The notes under the pieces were generated by a model. That model had not been told where the DNA came from and ran no database searches. It worked only from the letters and a program-made list of their open reading frames with translations. Positions 1 to 6,964 of a stretch of 43,469 nt of DNA are shown in pieces. Origin of the DNA: an uncultured Lactobacillaceae bacterium (GTDB lineage: Bacteria; Bacillota; Bacilli; Lactobacillales; Lactobacillaceae); contig CALYQJ010000016.1 in assembly GCA_945285405.1 (NCBI GenBank), forward strand, positions 1 to 43,469, written 5' to 3'. The stretch's first letter is position 1. Every line of letters begins with the position of its first letter. A program made the position numbers and the translations under genes.

Positions 1-1
1 A

Positions 2-89
2 AGGAGAGTACAGGATTTGAACCTGCGCGCCGGTATTAGCCGGTTCGCCGGATTTCGAGTCCGGTGCATTACCACTCTGCCAACTCTCC
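2..89 (-). tRNA. tRNA-Ser (anticodon CGA)
   Basis: On the minus strand a type II tRNA folds from base 89 to base 2. It has a 7-bp acceptor stem (GGAGAGT/ACTCTCC), a 3-bp D stem (GCA/TGC), a 5-bp anticodon stem (CCGGA/TCCGG) with loop CTCGAAA, a long variable arm closed by CCGG/CCGG, and a T arm (GCAGG/CCTGT) with loop TTCAAAT. Anticodon CGA reads UCG, so this is tRNA-Ser, which fits the long variable arm. No CCA is encoded: the two bases after the acceptor stem are TT, so the discriminator would be U rather than the usual G of bacterial tRNA-Ser. The window ends at this point, so nothing further downstream can be seen. Confidence 0.95.
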
Positions 90-102
90 AACACAATGCT
101 AT

Positions 103-131
103 ATAGTAGCATTTTTTTAATTGTTAAGCAA
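103..131 (-). promoter_or_regulatory. sigma-A promoter of tRNA-Ser
   Basis: On the minus strand the -35 hexamer TTGCTT (131-126) and the -10 hexamer TACTAT (108-103) are separated by exactly 17 bp, and the -10 carries a TGN extension. The predicted start near 96-97 lies a few bases before the tRNA 5' end at 89, a short precursor typical of bacterial tRNA genes. The -10 sits inside a palindrome (ATGCTA-TATAG-TAGCAT followed by T's on the plus strand) that could also act as a plus-strand terminator. Confidence 0.65.
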
Positions 132-146
132 TATTAAATTGGATTA

Positions 147-155
147 TGGTAAAAT
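147..155 (+). promoter_or_regulatory. extended -10 promoter candidate for the small membrane protein
   Basis: The sequence TGGTAAAAT is a TGN-extended -10 element, with no good -35 at 17 bp. A start near 162 would give a 26-nt leader carrying the GGAG ribosome binding site at 179-182. The AT-rich background makes chance matches common. Confidence 0.35.
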
Positions 156-187
156 TCACTATATACAAAGTATCACATGGAGTTAAA

Positions 188-574
188 ATGAAAAATTTGG
201 TAAAGAATTTTCCTTTTATTTTTAATAGCGTCTATATTTTAGCTATTTTTATAGAAGTACTAATCTTGATATTTAGTAATATTCAACAATTTAATTATTC
301 AAGATTTATTAGTTCATATGTAGAAGTAGGTAATACATTTTATATTTTACCATGGATAGGATTATTAATTAATATTATTTCTTATTTAATGAACTTAGAC
401 GATGGTTGGATTTTGGGAGGATGTTTAGCAGGAATTGCTGGATTTTTGGTCTTAGCAATTTTACCAGAACTCTTTTTTATCGGTTTAATTTGTTTATGGT
501 TAGGGATATTCTTGTTTTATCGTTCCTTTACTAAAAGGAGGCAACGCGTAGTTAATCATGCCGATTTTAAATAA
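188..574 (+). CDS. small integral membrane protein, unknown function
   Basis: A 128-residue hydrophobic protein I do not recognise. The ATG at 188 is chosen because GGAG lies at 179-182, six bases upstream; an in-frame upstream start at 146 has no ribosome binding site. Three to four membrane segments can be seen: about residues 11-33, 52-70, and two closely spaced segments between about 76 and 114. The C terminus is basic (FTKRRQRVV), as expected for an inside-facing tail. It stands alone between the divergent tRNA gene and the infC operon promoter, so the context gives no functional hint. It might belong to one of the many small DUF membrane families of lactobacilli, but that cannot be shown from the sequence. 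Confidence 0.65.
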   Translation: MKNLVKNFPFIFNSVYILAIFIEVLILIFSNIQQFNYSRFISSYVEVGNTFYILPWIGLLINIISYLMNLDDGWILGGCLAGIAGFLVLAILPELFFIGLICLWLGIFLFYRSFTKRRQRVVNHADFK

Positions 575-586
575 AACTATGTCGAG

Positions 587-614
587 TTGAAATATCAAAA
601 AAAAAGTGTATAAT
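587..614 (+). promoter_or_regulatory. promoter of infC-rpmI-rplT
   Basis: TTGAAA (587-592) and a consensus TATAAT (609-614) are separated by 16 bp. Transcription would begin near 621, giving a leader of about 140 nt before infC that contains the attenuator described separately. Confidence 0.75.
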
Positions 615-620
615 TTTTAA

Positions 621-751
621 TTGTAGTTTAAGTAGAACCATGGTTCTCACCTATGTTAATCCTCTGGGTATCTTTCATTTTTCATTGATGAAGATGTTTG
701 AAGCAGGATTAAAAGATCCTGTTTATTTTTTTGATTAAGATTTTTAAAGTC
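621..751 (+). ncRNA. L20-type autoregulatory leader of the infC operon
   Basis: The leader holds a perfect palindrome AGAACCATGGTTCT (634-647), then an AATCCT (658-663), then the intrinsic terminator at 701-732. AATCCT is complementary to AGGATT (705-710), the 5' arm of the terminator, so pairing 658-663 with 705-710 would form an antiterminator. In Bacillus the infC-rpmI-rplT leader is known to be controlled by ribosomal protein L20 through premature termination (Rfam L20_leader). The position, the three genes downstream and the alternative pairing all match that model. L20 binding here is inferred. Confidence 0.65.
701..732 (+). terminator. attenuator terminator inside the infC leader
   Basis: The stem AAGCAGGAT (701-709) / ATCCTGTTT (716-724), with one G-U pair and a 6-nt loop, runs into a T-rich tract to 732. 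It lies after the promoter and before the infC ribosome binding site, so it ends transcription before the operon unless an antiterminator forms. Confidence 0.8.
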
Positions 752-763
752 GAGGTGAAAGCA

Positions 764-1288
764 ATAGCTAAAAATATGATCGTAAATGAAGGGATTAAAG
801 CGCGTGAAGTGCGTTTAATCTCTAATACTGGCGAACAGCTTGGAGTAAAAACTAAAGAGGAAGCAATTCACATTGCTCGAGAACACGATTTAGACGTTGT
901 TTTAGTTGCTCCTAATGGAAGACCGCCGGTTGCTAAAATCATGGATTACGGTAAATATCGTTTTGATTTGGAAAAGAAAAATAAAGATTCTAAGAAAAAT
1001 CAAAAAACGGTAAGTGTTAAAGAAATTCGTTTAAGTCCTAGTATTGATCAAAACGATTTTCGAACAAAGTTAAATAATGCCCGTAAATTTTTAACTAAAG
1101 GAAATAAAGTCAAAGCGAGTATTAGATTTAAGGGTCGTGCAATCACTCATAGTGAAATTGGAAGAAAAGTTTTGGAAAATTTTATTGAACAAACTAAAGA
1201 TATTGCAACCGTTGAATCTCATCCCAAGATGGATGGTCGGAGTATGTTTTTAATGTTAGCTCCTCGTGTTGATAAAAATAACAAATAG
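764..1288 (+). CDS. infC: translation initiation factor IF-3
   Basis: IF3 binds the 30S subunit, prevents 50S joining and checks the start codon and initiator tRNA. The protein shows the usual N-terminal signature ([13 protein letters not shown]), the linker helix after MDYGKYRF, and the C-terminal IF3 domain ([18 protein letters not shown]). The start is taken as ATA at 764-766: GAGGTGA lies at 752-758 with 8 nt between GAGG and the codon, and the resulting 174-residue protein begins [10 protein letters not shown], which aligns with other IF3 N termini. A GTG at 755 lies inside that ribosome binding site, a TTG at 731 lies at the terminator's T tract, and the first ATG (776) is too far from it. 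An unusual infC start codon is known from E. coli and Bacillus (AUU). First gene of the infC-rpmI-rplT operon. Confidence 0.95.
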   Translation: MAKNMIVNEGIKAREVRLISNTGEQLGVKTKEEAIHIAREHDLDVVLVAPNGRPPVAKIMDYGKYRFDLEKKNKDSKKNQKTVSVKEIRLSPSIDQNDFRTKLNNARKFLTKGNKVKASIRFKGRAITHSEIGRKVLENFIEQTKDIATVESHPKMDGRSMFLMLAPRVDKNNK

Positions 1289-1298
1289 AGAGGTAATT

Positions 1299-1499
1299 AT
1301 GCCAAAGTTTAAAACTCATCGTGCTTCTGTTAAGCGTTTTAAAAGGACTGGTAATGGCGGTTTAAAGAGATCTCATGCTTTTACGTCACATCGTTTTCAT
1401 GGTAAAACCAAAAAGCAAAGAAGACAACTAGCAAAACCAGCAATGGTAAGTCATTCTGATATGAAACGCATTGGTAGAATGCTAACAAATATGAAGTAG
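1299..1499 (+). CDS. rpmI: 50S ribosomal protein L35
   Basis: A 66-residue basic protein of the normal L35 length, beginning [15 protein letters not shown] and containing the family motif [19 protein letters not shown]. It is a component of the large ribosomal subunit. AGAGAGG at 1287-1293 stands six bases before the ATG. The gene lies 10 bp after infC and 9 bp before rplT in the classic order, so it is co-transcribed and under the same leader control. Confidence 0.97.
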   Translation: MPKFKTHRASVKRFKRTGNGGLKRSHAFTSHRFHGKTKKQRRQLAKPAMVSHSDMKRIGRMLTNMK

Positions 1500-1508
1500 A
1501 GGTAAAAA

Positions 1509-1862
1509 ATGGCAAGAGTAAAAGGCGGACCAGCCGCACGTAAAAGAAGAAAGAAAATTCTAAAACTTGCTCGGGGTTATCGTGGAGCAAAACATTTACA
1601 ATTTAAAGCTGCTCATTCTCAGCTTTTTGTATCATATCGTTATGCTTTTCGTGATCGGCGACAAGTAAAAAGAGACTTTCGAAAATTGTGGATAGCTCGA
1701 ATTAACGCTGCTGCAAGGTTAAATGGCATTTCTTATAGTCGTTTAATGCATGGATTAAAATTAGCATCAATTGATTTAAATCGAAAAATGCTCAGTGAGA
1801 TTGCAATTTCTGATCCTGAAGGATTTTCTGATTTAGTTCAAAAGGCAAAGGCTCAACTTTAG
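1509..1862 (+). CDS. rplT: 50S ribosomal protein L20
   Basis: A 117-residue protein with the L20 signature ([65 protein letters not shown]). L20 is an early assembly protein of the 50S subunit that binds 23S rRNA. In Bacillus it also represses its own operon by binding the leader RNA, and the leader at 621-751 is suited to that. It is the last gene of the operon and is followed 25 bp later by a terminator hairpin. Confidence 0.97.
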   Translation: MARVKGGPAARKRRKKILKLARGYRGAKHLQFKAAHSQLFVSYRYAFRDRRQVKRDFRKLWIARINAAARLNGISYSRLMHGLKLASIDLNRKMLSEIAISDPEGFSDLVQKAKAQL

Positions 1863-1887
1863 TTGATAATACTTTAATTCATTGACT

Positions 1888-1910
1888 GACATCTAATGAT
1901 GTCTTTTTTT
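1888..1910 (+). terminator. intrinsic terminator after rplT
   Basis: GACATC (1888-1893), loop TAAT, GATGTC (1898-1903) and seven T's. It closes the infC-rpmI-rplT operon. Confidence 0.9.
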
Positions 1911-1942
1911 CTGCTCTCAAATTAGTCTTTTGAATTTACTTG

Positions 1943-1951
1943 TGCGATAAT
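1943..1951 (+). promoter_or_regulatory. extended -10 promoter, possibly giving a leaderless transcript
   Basis: TGCGATAAT is a TGN-extended -10 element with no convincing -35 upstream. The expected transcription start near 1957-1959 coincides with the ATG at 1958, and no Shine-Dalgarno sequence precedes that ATG. Confidence 0.4.
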
Positions 1952-1957
1952 AAAATC

Positions 1958-2725
1958 ATGTCATTCATGGAATATTTAGAAGCATTTAGCCAAATTTGTT
2001 TGATTTTACCATCTACAATTAAAAATAAAATTACACAAATTCAATTTGCAATAAAAGCTTTTAATAATCAAAGTTATCCCAAAAAAGCATTACCGTATTT
2101 GCCTTTATCAGAAAGTGATGTTATTGAATTAATTAGATTAAATTGGTCTGGCACTTCTCATGAAGAACTACTTGAAAAAGAGATAAGTAAATTAGATCAT
2201 CTATTGTGCAATTTTCGATATGTCGTTTGGCAAAATTTAGGTATTTATGCAATTTTAAATGAACTTTTATTGGATGAGATAATCAAAATGAATTTTATCG
2301 TTTCACCAATTTTGGAATTAGCTTCTGGCAATGGCTTTTTAGCTTCAAGATTGTCATATCGCAAATTAGAAGTAAGTGCTGTTGATAATGGAGAATATAT
2401 TAAAGATACGCCATCAGATAATAGTTATTATCCTATAATTAAAGATGATGCTTTGAGTTATTTGAATAAAAATATTACTAATTTTTCAACAATTATTTTA
2501 TGCTGGAGTCCGGATAACGATCTTTTGGATTTAAAAGTTCTTCAAAAAATTCGAAGTCAAGATAAATCACTTCGCTTTTTAGTTATTGGTGAAAGAAAAG
2601 GAAAAACGAATTCTGCCGAGTTTTGGAAAACAGCTCACTTTACTAAATTGCATCAGATGCTAAAGTTAAATCGGTACTTTTCAGATTTTGATTTGTACCA
2701 TGATCGAATATATTTTATTGAGTAA
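1958..2725 (+). CDS. class I SAM-dependent methyltransferase-like protein
   Basis: A 255-residue protein with an N-terminal helical region (about residues 1-115) and a Rossmann-like region. Its ILELASGNGFLASRL motif resembles SAM motif I (E/DxGxGxG), and it is followed by an acidic strand end (VSAVDN) and a later IILCWSPDN segment in the motif IV place. The substrate is unknown; no NPPY or rRNA-methyltransferase motif is seen, and it may be degenerate. ATG 1958 is preferred; 1967 is also possible, and neither has a ribosome binding site. It is followed after 3 bp by the membrane permease-like gene and then rsmF, so the three probably form one transcript. Confidence 0.6.
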   Translation: MSFMEYLEAFSQICLILPSTIKNKITQIQFAIKAFNNQSYPKKALPYLPLSESDVIELIRLNWSGTSHEELLEKEISKLDHLLCNFRYVVWQNLGIYAILNELLLDEIIKMNFIVSPILELASGNGFLASRLSYRKLEVSAVDNGEYIKDTPSDNSYYPIIKDDALSYLNKNITNFSTIILCWSPDNDLLDLKVLQKIRSQDKSLRFLVIGERKGKTNSAEFWKTAHFTKLHQMLKLNRYFSDFDLYHDRIYFIE

Positions 2726-2728
2726 AAA

Positions 2729-3658
2729 ATGTGGAAAAGATTTATTAATTTTTTAATGATTGGCTTACTTTTATATGGTTTGATTTTTATATTTAGTCAA
2801 AATGATCAGAGATCCAATCGAGTTCGATTAAATAATAATAGTTTATCAACAACAGCTTTAGTTTTTCCTAGTAGGAGTAATACTACTTTGAAAGAAGCTT
2901 TAACTGAAATTGAAAAAAAGGCTAAAAAAAATGATCAATTTCAATTTCAGTTTATGACTAATAATAAAGTTGTGTTTGTTTATGCTCATGGATATATGAT
3001 GAATTTACCATTAACTTCTGGGCGTAATTTCAGCAATGAAGATTTTTTAACGACCGTGCCTTTAGCTTTAGTGGGCAAGGATGTTAAAAAGAATCTTTAT
3101 TTAACTAGTAATGAAAATTATTATAAATTGGGTAAGCAATATGTTTCAATCATTGGTGAAACAGGATCAAATGAAACAAATAAGTTAAACCGTAAAATTT
3201 TTATTAGTGTTAATAGTAGTAATTTACCCCAAAATCCAAAATTAAGGGATTTAACAATTGTTGGTGATGGTCCAAAAGTAGTCGATAAAACTAAAGAATT
3301 TCGTCATATTTTTCATGCTTTTAACGAACATAAATATTTATATAGTGAAATACCTTTAATTGGTAGTGGGTGGCTAAAACATAGTTGGCTTTTTTTCTTA
3401 ATGATTATTGTCATTTTTATTTTACTAATTGTTTTATTTGATTATCAATTTGAATTGGATATTCAGAAATTTCATAAATGGTCAAGTTTAAAGATAATTT
3501 TTTTGGATTTATTACTTGTTACTTTAGTTTTATGGATTGGTTTAAAAACTCAGTATATTATGAATCATTATTTTTTAATCTTTTTTATTTATTCGTTGAC
3601 AATTTTAGGAATAGGAATTAGTCATTATTTGTTACCTTATCAGTTATTAAAAAAATGA
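2729..3658 (+). CDS. FtsX/MacB-like membrane protein without a partner ATPase
   Basis: A 309-residue protein with one N-terminal membrane segment (about 7-24), a large extracytoplasmic region (25-215), and three C-terminal segments (about 220-243, 252-272, 279-303). This TM1-domain-TM2-3-4 order is that of FtsX/MacB ABC permeases. The outer region has a MacB-core-like pattern (LPLTSGRNFSNEDF, then PLALVGKDVKKNLY, then YVSIIGETG). No ATP-binding cassette gene is adjacent, which is unusual for this fold. It starts 3 bp after the upstream gene and its stop overlaps the rsmF start (ATGA). Family membership is inferred from topology and pattern, and the function is unknown. Confidence 0.55.
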   Translation: MWKRFINFLMIGLLLYGLIFIFSQNDQRSNRVRLNNNSLSTTALVFPSRSNTTLKEALTEIEKKAKKNDQFQFQFMTNNKVVFVYAHGYMMNLPLTSGRNFSNEDFLTTVPLALVGKDVKKNLYLTSNENYYKLGKQYVSIIGETGSNETNKLNRKIFISVNSSNLPQNPKLRDLTIVGDGPKVVDKTKEFRHIFHAFNEHKYLYSEIPLIGSGWLKHSWLFFLMIIVIFILLIVLFDYQFELDIQKFHKWSSLKIIFLDLLLVTLVLWIGLKTQYIMNHYFLIFFIYSLTILGIGISHYLLPYQLLKK

Positions 3659-4989
3659 ATTTACCAAATGATTTTATTCAAAAATACCAAAAACTTCTAA
3701 AAAATGAAGCATTTGCTTTTTTATCATCTTTTTCTCAAAAACCAATCAGTGCTTTTCGGATTGAATCTCGACGATTTCATAGTGATTTAAGCATTTATCA
3801 ACCTATTCCGGAAATTCCATTTGGCTACTATGGTAAAATTTCGGGAAAACAGATTGAGTTTTTATCAGGTGCTGTTTATAGTCAAGAACCTAGTGCGATG
3901 TATGTAGCTCAGGTTTTAGCTCCTACGTCTAAAGATTTTGTTTTAGATTTATGTGCCGCTCCCGGTGGAAAAACCACTTATTTAGCTTCCCAGATGGGCA
4001 ATAAAGGTCGTCTTTTAGCAAATGAAATAGATTTAAAACGTGCAAAGATTTTAACTGAAAATGTGGGGCGAATGGGTTATAGAAATGTGGTGGTAAGTAA
4101 TGAAACACCAGAAAATTTAGCTAATAAATTTCCTGCTACCTTCTCTAAAATTTTGGTTGATGCTCCATGTTCAGGAGAAGGGATGTTTCGTAAAGATCCA
4201 AAGGCGATTCAATACTGGAATTTAGCTTACCCAAAATCTTGTGCCAAAAAACAAAAACGGATTTTAAAAGCGGCATTAAGAATGTTAAGTCCCGGAGGCA
4301 CATTAGTTTATTCTACTTGTACTTTTTCGCCTGAAGAAAACGAAGGAGTAATTAGCACAATTTTAGAAGAAAATCCAGATTTAAAATTATCATTTATTCC
4401 TAATCCGCCAGTTGGGGCTAGACTTGGTGAACCAAGTTTTGGAAATAATAATCCTGAGCTTAGAAAATGTTTACGCTTTTATCCTCATTGTTTTAAAGGA
4501 GAAGGTCAATTTATTGCAAAAATTAAAAAAGCCGGTAATTTTTCTAAATCAAAATTAAAAACGCGAATTAGAAATTCACGTTTAACTTCAGAGATTAAAA
4601 ATTTTAGTGATGTTATTTTAAAAGAATATCTTAAAGATATATTTAGGGTTTCAGATCAATATTACCTTTTAAATCAACATTTTTATGAAGAAGTTAAAAG
4701 CCTTCATTTAATTAAAAGAGGAGTAAAAATTGGTAGTATTAAAAAAAATCGTTTTATTCCTCATCAAGAGCTTTTTTTAAGTTTACCACGACAAACTTTT
4801 AAACGTATAATTTCTCTTAATGATGAGCAATTTCAAGCATATTGTCATGGCGAAGAATTGAAAATAGGATCAAATGAAACTTCAAAAAGTTGGATTGCAT
4901 TAAGTTATCAGGATTATATTTTTGCTTTCGGCCATTTAGTTCAAGGTCATATTAAAAACTTTTATCCCAAGAATTTAAGAAATTACTAA
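3655..4989 (+). CDS. rsmF: RsmF/NOL1-NOP2-sun family rRNA (cytosine-C5) methyltransferase
   Basis: A 444-residue SAM-dependent RNA m5C methyltransferase. The catalytic core shows motif I (DLCAAPGGKT), motif IV with its cysteine (DAPCSGEGMF) and motif VI with the nucleophilic cysteine (YSTCTFSPEENE). The N-terminal part (LPNDFIQKYQKLL, FRIESRRF) and a roughly 150-residue C-terminal RNA-binding extension match RsmF-type enzymes, which modify 16S rRNA in bacteria. The exact target base cannot be read from the sequence. The ATG overlaps the preceding stop (ATGA), indicating translational coupling. Its last 38 bp overlap the 3' end of fni on the opposite strand. Confidence 0.88.
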   Translation: MNLPNDFIQKYQKLLKNEAFAFLSSFSQKPISAFRIESRRFHSDLSIYQPIPEIPFGYYGKISGKQIEFLSGAVYSQEPSAMYVAQVLAPTSKDFVLDLCAAPGGKTTYLASQMGNKGRLLANEIDLKRAKILTENVGRMGYRNVVVSNETPENLANKFPATFSKILVDAPCSGEGMFRKDPKAIQYWNLAYPKSCAKKQKRILKAALRMLSPGGTLVYSTCTFSPEENEGVISTILEENPDLKLSFIPNPPVGARLGEPSFGNNNPELRKCLRFYPHCFKGEGQFIAKIKKAGNFSKSKLKTRIRNSRLTSEIKNFSDVILKEYLKDIFRVSDQYYLLNQHFYEEVKSLHLIKRGVKIGSIKKNRFIPHQELFLSLPRQTFKRIISLNDEQFQAYCHGEELKIGSNETSKSWIALSYQDYIFAFGHLVQGHIKNFYPKNLRNY

Positions 4990-5980
4990 TTTTTACAGAT
5001 AAAATTGTTTGAGTTTTGTAAAGTTGGTCAATTGAACTTTTTCCTAACATTAACATGATTTTTGGAATTTCTTCTATCCATTCAGAAATTAATTGATCCA
5101 GTTTTTCTGGATTTTTTTTAATTAAAGGGTGTAAAAATGTTCCACTAACGCCTACCATTTTAGCACCTAAAGCATGAGATTTAATTATATCTAAGGGGTT
5201 CCTTATTCCGCCACTTGCTATTAAATTGATCGGTATTTTACGATTAATTAAAAGCGATTCAACAGTACTCAACCCCCAATCATTTAAATAATCTAAATTA
5301 TGTGAAAAATTTTGCTGATTTTCAATCTTTATAAAATTAGTTCCTCCTTTACCAGAAACATCTACATATTTGACTCCAAGATTTTGCAATCTTTTAACGT
5401 TGTCATAACTGATTCCAAAACCAACTGACTTAATAATAACTGGTTTAGAAATCTGTTCACATATTTTAGAAATATTATTTGATAATAAAAAGTTGCGGTC
5501 ACCATCACGATTAATTAATTCTTGGGGAGAATTAAGATGTAATTGAATTGCATTGGCATCAATCATTGCAATTGCATCTTTTACTTGGCTAATATCTTGA
5601 TTTGCATTTAAATTAGCAATGATAAAACCATGAGGATTAATTTTTCTTACAATTTCAAAAGTATCACGAGTATCTTTTTCTTTTAAAGCAATTTTTTGTG
5701 AACCAACAGCCATGGCTAAATCGTATTTTTGTGCTAATGTAGCAAGTTGTTGATTAATTTCTTTAGCTTTAGCTGTGCCACCAGTTATTGCATTGATAAA
5801 AAAGGAATGAGGAAATTCCCGATTGAATATTTTTATTTTAGGTTTAATGTCCTTTAAACCTAGTTCTGGAATTAAATCAGGTACTAATCGGATTTCATCA
5901 AAATCATTTTTTTGTTGTAAATTATAATTTTTTTCAAATAAACTTAAATGTTCGTTTTTTCTCTGGGCAGATCTATTCAA
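4952..5980 (-). CDS. fni: type 2 isopentenyl-diphosphate delta-isomerase (FMN-dependent)
   Basis: Interconverts IPP and DMAPP, the last step needed to feed prenyl synthesis. The 342-residue protein has the type 2 signature: RKNEHLSL at the start, FFINAITGGT, AMAVGSQK, HLNSPQELINRDGDRNF, the TIM-barrel segment VSGKGGTNF and the phosphate-binding LIASGGIRNPLD. The start is TTG 5980, directly after the mvaK2 stop, with GAGG seven bases before it. It is the last gene of the mevalonate operon. It overlaps rsmF tail to tail by 38 bp with no visible terminator between them. Confidence 0.95.
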   Translation of the reverse strand: MNRSAQRKNEHLSLFEKNYNLQQKNDFDEIRLVPDLIPELGLKDIKPKIKIFNREFPHSFFINAITGGTAKAKEINQQLATLAQKYDLAMAVGSQKIALKEKDTRDTFEIVRKINPHGFIIANLNANQDISQVKDAIAMIDANAIQLHLNSPQELINRDGDRNFLLSNNISKICEQISKPVIIKSVGFGISYDNVKRLQNLGVKYVDVSGKGGTNFIKIENQQNFSHNLDYLNDWGLSTVESLLINRKIPINLIASGGIRNPLDIIKSHALGAKMVGVSGTFLHPLIKKNPEKLDQLISEWIEEIPKIMLMLGKSSIDQLYKTQTILSVKISNFLNSWDKSF

Positions 5981-6964
5981 CTAAAGAACCTCATTTTCTA
6001 ATGGTATAATGCCTGCTTTTTGCCATTTATCTATTAACTTTGGTTTTATTTTTGAAGGGCAAAAAGTAATGCCACAATCACCACCACCGGCTCCTGACTG
6101 TTTTGCAGGCAAATTAAAACTATGAGCAATTTTTACTAATTTTTGAAGTTTAGGGGTAAAAATACCTATATTATTTGTTTCGTCAAAATTCCAATATAAG
6201 TCAGAAATTTGCTGAAAAACTGCATAAATATTTTTTTGTTTACATAATTTCTGATAAAAATTTAAAGTAAGTTCATTACTTTTTTTTTCAAAAGAGTTTT
6301 TTTCATTGTCTAAAAGTTTTTGATATTTACTTACTCCTTCAATTGTGTGATATGGTTGACCAGTAAAACCAATCGCTATATCCAAATTTTTAGGCCATGT
6401 AAAAGTTTTAATTAGAGGAGTATCTTCTATACTTTGAGGCTTTTGAAATAAGAGTGGCTTTTGAAAACTTGCTACTGCTAAATCACCATATGAAGTTTGG
6501 GCAAAATTCTCTGTTTGTGTTTGTATTGCTAACTTAAAAATTTTTAAAGGTGTTAATTTAATTTGATATAAAGCTAAAATAGCTTTAATTGTTGCTATTT
6601 TTACTGCTCCCGAGGATCCCATTCCGAATTTTCCAAAAGTTGAATCCACTAATTGACTTTTGAAAATTAATTTAAAATTTTGTAATTTAATATGATTAAA
6701 TTCTAAATATTTTTTAATAACAATTAGTGATTGTCCTACTTTTTGCCAAAATTTTGTGAATTTTTGATTAGGTTTTAAATTTATGAAATCAATTCTTAGT
6801 ACTTTTTGGCCACTAATAATTTCCGAATAATTTAAGAGTGGTTTAGGATTTATTTCAGCTTTTAAGTATCGATTAACAGGAATAATAATCGCATAATGTT
6901 TAGGGTTAATTACTGCATATTCTCCGGCAAGATAAAGTTTTCCCGGGACTTTAATTTTAATCAA
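5981..6964 (-). CDS. mvaK2: phosphomevalonate kinase
   Basis: GHMP-family kinase that converts mevalonate 5-phosphate to the 5-diphosphate. Visible motifs are the N-terminal PGKLYLAGEYAVI, the ATP-binding glycine/serine loop FGMGSSGAVKIA and the third GHMP motif SGAGGGDCGI near the C terminus. At 327 residues it is slightly shorter than many homologues. Start TTG 6964 lies within the last codons of mvaD (8-bp overlap), with AAGGAG nine bases upstream. It sits third in the order mvaK1-mvaD-mvaK2-fni. Confidence 0.94.
   Translation of the reverse strand: MIKIKVPGKLYLAGEYAVINPKHYAIIIPVNRYLKAEINPKPLLNYSEIISGQKVLRIDFINLKPNQKFTKFWQKVGQSLIVIKKYLEFNHIKLQNFKLIFKSQLVDSTFGKFGMGSSGAVKIATIKAILALYQIKLTPLKIFKLAIQTQTENFAQTSYGDLAVASFQKPLLFQKPQSIEDTPLIKTFTWPKNLDIAIGFTGQPYHTIEGVSKYQKLLDNEKNSFEKKSNELTLNFYQKLCKQKNIYAVFQQISDLYWNFDETNNIGIFTPKLQKLVKIAHSFNLPAKQSGAGGGDCGITFCPSKIKPKLIDKWQKAGIIPLENEVL

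Noticed and set aside
96-118. Plus-strand hairpin ATGCTA-TATAG-TAGCAT followed by T's, looking like a terminator
   Set aside because: It coincides with the minus-strand -10 of a good tRNA promoter with 17-bp spacing, and no plus-strand gene precedes it in the window. It was kept only as a remark.
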